Source: JAHJCW01 sp965369995
GTDB taxonomy: Bacteria; Fidelibacterota; Marinisomatia; Marinisomatales; JAHJCW01
Direction: 5' to 3'
DNA length: 19,166 nucleotides
NCBI GenBank assembly: GCA_965369995.1
Contig: CBDURO010000030.1
Location: 1-19,166, forward strand
The first letter of the stretch is position 1. Each line of letters begins with the position of its first letter. The position numbers and the translations under genes are program-made. This document shows positions 14,738 through 19,166 of the stretch, in pieces. The notes beneath the pieces were generated by a model. The model had not been told where the DNA came from. It did not search any database and saw only the letters and a program-made list of their open reading frames with translations.

Positions 14738-16152
14738 TTAAACAACCCCATTAATTGTTTCCGCTCAGTGTGGTTGGCAATTAATGCAAGCCACAAAACT
14801 GGATACAAAATTGAAACAAATATTTTAACGCCTAATCCCATTGGTGTAGTAATTATAATAAGTAAGAATATAATAGGAAATAAAATTCCTCGCCATAAGT
14901 ATGGAATTGGATAATGTTTTTTATTAAACATCAGTATCGCTACCGACATTCCAAAGAATGCAATCGCCTTCGCTGTAGCGGCGCCGATTATACCAAAAAC
15001 CGGAATCAATATAATATTTACCAGTACTGCAAGAACGGCACCAGTTCCGCGGAAAAACGGGACCCATTTTGTCTGTTTTGTCATAAAAACACCAGGCAAC
15101 TGTAACACATACAGTCCAAAGAAATAGTATCCTAGTAGGATTATTGGCACCACCTGCGTTGATGTCCAAAATTCTTCACCAAAGAAGGTAGCATTACCTA
15201 TTCTAAGCCGTACTAATTGATCAATCCAGAGAGATATTAAGACAATTAAACCTCCAATAAGTCCTAAAAAATATGTTGAAACCCTAGCAAATATCTGCGG
15301 TGCATCGTCATCTTTTCCTTTCTTTAGGAAATAGGGTGTCCAACCCATATTAAATCCCATCACTAATAGTAGTCCGAACATTCCCAATTTATTCCCTGCT
15401 GAATACAAACCAACGGTTGATGTGCCAGCAAGCCATTCCAATAGATAACGATCTGACAATTCCATTATCATAGTAAATATTCCTGCCGGGAAAAATGGTA
15501 ATCCAAATTTCAATACTTCTTGCAATACCGAACGAGAAATTAACTTAACATTAAAATTTTTAACAATTATTGGCAGTGTTACTAACAACAGCCCTCCGGA
15601 AGCAATAATATTACCAATTAGAACGCCGATTATACCCATTTTCAGAAACACCACTAAATAAATATTAAAAACCATGGTTAAGATAACGTTTAATAAGCTA
15701 TATGATATATACTGGCGTGGTTTTTCGTCAGCACGTAAAATCAACATTGGTAACATCCAAAGTGCATCTAAAAATAAAATAATCGTAACCAATTGCATTA
15801 GTTGCTTGTATTCTCCACCCAGGAAAATCGGCGCAAAGAAGCCGGCGGTTAAAAACAAAAATAAGGAAAAAACCAGACTCGTAAATGTCTGAATGCTAAA
15901 TATTGTTGTGAAATAAGTCTTTTTATTTTTGCCTTCAGCGTCTATATAATATTTCATTAACGCCGAATCCATTCCGTAACGATATGCAATCATTACAAAG
16001 CCGGTAAACGCATACGCTAATGATACAATTCCATACTCCTCAGTTGTAAAAACATTAGTGTACAAAGGTAGGAGTAAAAAAGTTACTACCCGCGTCAGGA
16101 TTGTGCCAATACCGTAAATCAGCGATTGTTTTCCAAGTGTTCTAATAGACAT
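14734..16152 (-). CDS. Wzx-type polysaccharide flippase (MOP superfamily)
   Basis: This 472-residue integral membrane protein has about fourteen hydrophobic segments and the characteristic start GKQSLIYGIGTILTRVVTFLLLPLYTNVFTTEEYG, with the conserved polar residues of the MOP superfamily. Such proteins move lipid-linked oligosaccharides across the inner membrane. Further typical features are YRYGMDSALMKYY near residues 58-70, a loop with LSDRYLLEWLAG near the middle, and the VGLYSAGNKLG segment that follows it. The surrounding glycosyltransferases and FemAB-like gene support a surface-glycan role rather than drug export. The ATG has no clear ribosome-binding site and lies 32 bases after the upstream gene; the TGA overlaps the GT4 start. 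Confidence 0.92.
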   Translation of the reverse strand: MSIRTLGKQSLIYGIGTILTRVVTFLLLPLYTNVFTTEEYGIVSLAYAFTGFVMIAYRYGMDSALMKYYIDAEGKNKKTYFTTIFSIQTFTSLVFSLFLFLTAGFFAPIFLGGEYKQLMQLVTIILFLDALWMLPMLILRADEKPRQYISYSLLNVILTMVFNIYLVVFLKMGIIGVLIGNIIASGGLLLVTLPIIVKNFNVKLISRSVLQEVLKFGLPFFPAGIFTMIMELSDRYLLEWLAGTSTVGLYSAGNKLGMFGLLLVMGFNMGWTPYFLKKGKDDDAPQIFARVSTYFLGLIGGLIVLISLWIDQLVRLRIGNATFFGEEFWTSTQVVPIILLGYYFFGLYVLQLPGVFMTKQTKWVPFFRGTGAVLAVLVNIILIPVFGIIGAATAKAIAFFGMSVAILMFNKKHYPIPYLWRGILFPIIFLLIIITTPMGLGVKIFVSILYPVLWLALIANHTERKQLMGLFK

Positions 16153-16184
16153 TATTGCAAATTGTAAGTTTTTGGTATTCTATT

Positions 16185-17150
16185 TTAAAGAATTATTTCG
16201 AATGTTTCACGGAACATGCCGCTTGCGCCAAAATTTTCTTTAAAGCGGGCAAGACCAAAATTCGGCTCCTCATCTACAGTAAAAATTCCGAAATCGAATA
16301 CTTTAAATTCATTTTTAATAGCCCACTCAAATATGGAATAGAATAATACATTCAGTGCTCGGGTTTCTTGATATTCTTCGTCATGAGAGATATAAAACGC
16401 TAACACTACATCTTTTGTACAAATAAAATTCACTACTCCTGCTACCATTTTATCTCCTAAAAATGCACCAAACAATTTTATTTTATCAGGAAATAATTTC
16501 TTTAATATCAATAACTCGTTTAAAGTGTGAGTTGGGGTAACGTTATGCCGAATTTTTAAATTATTTTGCAAGATATTATAGAATTCATCAAATTTGTCTG
16601 ATTCTCTTACTTCAACGCCTTCTTTAATTGCTTTACGAACCGCCCGCCGATGCGACGGTTTGAATTTATCAAGATTTTGTTCAATAGTATCCTCAAGAAA
16701 TAATATACTTGAAATTTCTCTTTTCAAATATCGGAATCCGTGTTGTAAAAGTGAAAAATCAATATAATTCGATAATCTCCGGTTATATATTGTAGGTGGA
16801 GGAGTTAATCTTATTCCATTGAATTTTTGTGTTTTTACATATTTGATCAATGATTCAACAATATCATACGAATCTGCAAATGAGATGTCTTCCGGTACAA
16901 TAAATGATCCATAGGAAGTACCCGGATGTGATACTAAAAAACGTTTACTCTCAATTTCCTTTTCAGCAGCAGGAAACAGTACATAGGGTTGATTATTTTT
17001 ATTAAAAACTAAACTATGGTCAATAAATCGCCCCGGTGGATGATAGCTTAAGAATTTCCGCGTATGAAAAAGAGTTCCATTGTTTGCTTTATTTACAATT
17101 TTTTCCCAAAGGTCTGATTGTTCTACATTAAATTTCTTAATTTCTATCAT
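16185..17150 (-). CDS. FemAB/GNAT-like acyl transferase of a polysaccharide cluster
   Basis: The 321-residue protein has the double-GNAT look of FemAB-related transferases. The first half (about 1-150) contains GTLFHTRKFLSYHPPGRF, resembling the family's W/F-x-S/H-P-x-W region. The second half (about 155-321) begins KFKPSHRRAVRKAIKEGVEV, passes through KLFGAFLGDKMVAGVV, and ends with FDFGIFTVDEEPNFGLARFKENFGA, the motif normally near the acyl donor. FemAB proteins move aminoacyl groups from tRNA to peptidoglycan peptides; the related group found beside glycan genes probably acylates a sugar. I cannot decide between them. The ATG has an AGGA motif about eleven bases upstream and is the first gene of the minus-strand run, divergent from eno. 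Confidence 0.8.
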   Translation of the reverse strand: MIEIKKFNVEQSDLWEKIVNKANNGTLFHTRKFLSYHPPGRFIDHSLVFNKNNQPYVLFPAAEKEIESKRFLVSHPGTSYGSFIVPEDISFADSYDIVESLIKYVKTQKFNGIRLTPPPTIYNRRLSNYIDFSLLQHGFRYLKREISSILFLEDTIEQNLDKFKPSHRRAVRKAIKEGVEVRESDKFDEFYNILQNNLKIRHNVTPTHTLNELLILKKLFPDKIKLFGAFLGDKMVAGVVNFICTKDVVLAFYISHDEEYQETRALNVLFYSIFEWAIKNEFKVFDFGIFTVDEEPNFGLARFKENFGASGMFRETFEIIL

Positions 17151-17256
17151 AAATTATTTCCTATATTAATTACAAATAACGTAATAATATGTTTAATGTT
17201 AGCTAAATATAGGGGTTTATTTCAAAATTTTTATATGAGATTTTACAGGAGTATAT

Positions 17257-18543
17257 GTGAATAATACAGCAATATCTAAGGTGAGAGCAAGGGAAATATT
17301 TGACTCACGCGGAAATCCAACAGTTGAAGTTGATGTAATTTTAAAAGATGGTAGTTTTGGACGTGCCGCTGTTCCGTCGGGCGCATCAACCGGGGAGCAC
17401 GAGGCAGTTGAATTGCGCGATGGCGATAAAAGTCGGTTTTTGGGTAAGGGTGTGTTAAATGCCGTAAATAACGTGAATTCGGTTCTCGCTTCAACTGTGA
17501 TCGGTCTTGATGCATTACAACAATCAGTGATTGATGAAGCCATGATCAAAGCAGATGGAACACCAAATAAATCAAATTTAGGCGCAAATGCGATTTTAGG
17601 AGTATCTATGGCTACTGCAAGAGCTGCTGCTAACCATCTTCAAATTCCACTGTATCAACATCTCGGAACGACTGAATCCAATTTATTACCAGCTCCTATG
17701 ATGAATATTATCAACGGAGGCAGCCACGCCGATAATAATGTCGACATTCAAGAATTCATGGTTTTCCCAATCGGCGCTAAATCCTTTTCCGAAGCTTTAA
17801 GAATGGGAACGGAAACTTTTCATCAATTAAAAATAGTACTAAAGGAAAAAGGGCTTAATACAGCCGTCGGCGATGAAGGCGGTTTCGCACCTAACTTGAG
17901 TTCAAACGAAGAAGCTCTCGAAGTTATAATGGAAGCTATTTCCAGAACTAATTATACTGCCGGAAAGGATATCTTTTTCGCACTTGATCCCGCCTCTAGT
18001 GAATTTTTTATCGATGGCAAATACCGTCTTGAATCGGAAAACCGAACACTCTCATCCGAAGAAATGGTAGATTACTATGCAAGGTTAGTTGATAAATATC
18101 CTATAATTTCTATTGAGGACGGACTGGCAGAAGATGATTGGGAGGGTTGGAAAATCATGAACGAAAAGTTGGGTGATCAAATACAAATAGTCGGGGATGA
18201 TCTGACAGTGACAAACATAACTCGTCTTCAACGTGCAATTGATGAAAAATCGATGAATTCAATTTTGATTAAATTAAATCAGATCGGAACAATAACGGAA
18301 ACAATTCAAGCAGTTAATCTTGCCCGTGAAAACAATTATAGCGCTGTAATCTCACATCGCTCGGGCGAAACCGAGGATACGATCATTGCAGATTTTGCGG
18401 TGGCAATGGGAATGGGACAAATTAAAACCGGTTCCGCATCCAGAACTGACCGCATCTGTAAATATAATCAGTTATTACGGATCGAAGAAATGCTCGGTGA
18501 CAAGGCACAATTTCCTGATAAAGAAATATTAGGTCGTAATTGA
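17257..18543 (+). CDS. eno: Enolase
   Basis: Enolase converts 2-phosphoglycerate to phosphoenolpyruvate and back with Mg2+. The 428-residue sequence is complete. It has the N-terminal FDSRGNPTVEVDV and the mobile loop SGASTGEHEAVELRD (41-55). The catalytic acid Glu207 is in GDEGGFAPN. Magnesium ligands are Asp244 (FALDPASSE), Glu287 (SIEDGLAEDDW) and Asp314 (VGDDLTVTN). The catalytic base Lys339 sits in LIKLNQIGT, and the SHRSGETED loop is at 366-374. The start is GTG with a strong AGGAG six or seven bases before it; no ATG is nearby. Its stop overlaps the ftsB start. PEP made by the PEPCK in this window could feed it in gluconeogenesis. Confidence 0.98.
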   Translation: MNNTAISKVRAREIFDSRGNPTVEVDVILKDGSFGRAAVPSGASTGEHEAVELRDGDKSRFLGKGVLNAVNNVNSVLASTVIGLDALQQSVIDEAMIKADGTPNKSNLGANAILGVSMATARAAANHLQIPLYQHLGTTESNLLPAPMMNIINGGSHADNNVDIQEFMVFPIGAKSFSEALRMGTETFHQLKIVLKEKGLNTAVGDEGGFAPNLSSNEEALEVIMEAISRTNYTAGKDIFFALDPASSEFFIDGKYRLESENRTLSSEEMVDYYARLVDKYPIISIEDGLAEDDWEGWKIMNEKLGDQIQIVGDDLTVTNITRLQRAIDEKSMNSILIKLNQIGTITETIQAVNLARENNYSAVISHRSGETEDTIIADFAVAMGMGQIKTGSASRTDRICKYNQLLRIEEMLGDKAQFPDKEILGRN

Positions 18544-18884
18544 ATAAAAGACGAATAGATAGACAATCGCGAAGAAAGAAACTTTTTGCCGATACACAGC
18601 GCAAATTCTTTCGCGGAATAATTTTATTTATCATTTCGTTTTTAATGATTGTATTTTTATTTGGAGATCATGGATTATATCAACTATATAAAATTAAATC
18701 GCAAAGGAAGGTAACGCAAAAACGCATTGAAGAACTAAAAACGGAAATATTACTGCTTGGGAATGAAAAAAAACGATTACAAACCGATTTGGATTATATT
18801 GAACGCCTAGCCCGTGAAAAATACCGAATGGCAAAAACGGGTGAAAAAGTATTTAAAGTGATTCCAAGAGAGAATAAAAAATAA
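18540..18884 (+). CDS. ftsB: Septum formation protein of the FtsB/DivIC family
   Basis: FtsB/DivIC is a small bitopic membrane protein that, with FtsL and FtsQ, links the divisome to septal peptidoglycan synthesis. The 114-residue protein has a basic cytoplasmic N-terminus, one membrane helix at about 24-41 (GIILFIISFLMIVFLFG), and a periplasmic coiled coil at about 49-88 with leucine/isoleucine heptads. The family segment IERLAREKYRMAKTGEKVFKV is at about 87-107. The start is TTG overlapping the eno stop as TTGA, with an AGG-containing motif a few bases upstream; the first ATG is inside the membrane helix, so TTG is the only sensible start. An eno-ftsB pair is common in bacteria, which supports the call. 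Confidence 0.93.
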   Translation: MNKRRIDRQSRRKKLFADTQRKFFRGIILFIISFLMIVFLFGDHGLYQLYKIKSQRKVTQKRIEELKTEILLLGNEKKRLQTDLDYIERLAREKYRMAKTGEKVFKVIPRENKK

Positions 18885-18923
18885 TTTATTAAATTATCAC
18901 TGTAGTTATTGTTGGAGACAAAT

Positions 18924-19166
18924 ATGTTTAAAAAAATTACCCTTGGCGTAGTATTTATCATTTCATCAGCATTTTTACTATCCCAAACACCAATATTTAT
19001 AAATGAAATTCATTATGACAACGATGGTACCGATACCGGCGAGGGGATAGAAATAGCAGGTCCTGCTGGTACAAATTTAACGGGATGGAGTTTGGTATTA
19101 TACAGGGATGTTGGCATGGTATATGATACTGAAAATTTGTCTGGCACAATTCCTGATTTATGTAAT
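18924..19166 (+). CDS. Exported lamin-tail-domain protein, cut by window edge
   Basis: The open reading frame runs off the end of the window after 81 codons. It begins MFKKITLGVVFIISSAFLLS, a lipid-free signal peptide of about 20 residues. It continues with TPIFINEIHYDNDGTDTGEG and then IEIAGPAGTNLTGWSLVLY, the pattern of a lamin-tail (LTD) beta-sandwich domain: an I-N-E-I strand, an aspartate-rich loop, an E-I-A-G-P strand and a G-W-S-L-V-L-Y strand. In bacteria this domain is found at the front of secreted nucleases and of large multidomain surface proteins, so the full protein's role is open. The ATG has GGAG six bases upstream. It follows ftsB by 39 bases with no visible terminator, so it may be read from the eno transcript. 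Confidence 0.75.
   Translation, partial: MFKKITLGVVFIISSAFLLSQTPIFINEIHYDNDGTDTGEGIEIAGPAGTNLTGWSLVLYRDVGMVYDTENLSGTIPDLCN

Noticed and set aside
17160..17213. Inverted repeat CCTATATT ... AATATAGG in the eno / FemAB-like divergent spacer
   Set aside because: Eight-base AT-rich arms 38 bases apart are easily explained by chance, and no properly spaced -35 boxes accompany them.

Overview
The window is AT-rich (by eye about one third G+C), densely packed bacterial chromosome with no tRNA, rRNA, insertion sequence, integrase or CRISPR array that I can see. Many genes carry a readable Shine-Dalgarno sequence (rpmE, rho, murI, eno and the last gene). Gene content and protein style (Cas6b-like RAMP protein, possible PorV/PorQ-like barrel fragment, exported lamin-tail protein, rpmE-DUF1385-prfA cluster) suggest an uncultured-type Gram-negative of the FCB superphylum, such as the Marinimicrobia, Ignavibacteria or Calditrichota. 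This placement is an inference from gene content; no marker phylogeny was possible.

Layout. (1) 1-2060, minus strand: rpmE, a rho-independent terminator, a DUF1385 membrane protein and prfA (cut by the window edge). (2) 2061-2328: a divergent spacer holding a perfect 18-bp palindrome and a possible near-leaderless promoter. (3) 2329-5192, plus strand: a class I aminotransferase of the aspartate type and ATP-dependent PEP carboxykinase, overlapping by one base. Together they would convert aspartate to oxaloacetate and then to phosphoenolpyruvate. (4) 5231-17150, minus strand: one co-directional run of eleven genes. In transcription order these are a FemAB/GNAT-like transferase, a Wzx-type flippase, two GT4-like glycosyltransferases, a GT2 glycosyltransferase, a short exported protein, an N-acetylmuramoyl-L-alanine amidase, murI, folC, rho and a stand-alone Cas6b-like gene. 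Most junctions are overlaps or short gaps. (5) 17257-19166, plus strand: eno, ftsB/divIC and the start of an exported lamin-tail-domain protein.

How the genes work together. The minus-strand run begins with glycan synthesis and export, moves through peptidoglycan turnover and D-glutamate supply, and ends with folate polyglutamylation, transcription termination and an RNA-binding-type protein. On the plus strands, aminotransferase, PEPCK and enolase all meet at oxaloacetate/PEP, so gluconeogenic carbon from amino acids is a shared theme, although the two plus-strand units lie 12 kb apart.

The most unusual element is the protein at 5231-6214. It has a Cas6b-like two-domain RAMP fold with a glycine-rich loop, but no other cas gene or repeat array is in view, it has no histidine in its first 104 residues, and it carries a long highly charged C-terminal tail. 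It sits directly behind rho and may be a Cas6-derived RNA-binding protein used outside CRISPR immunity.
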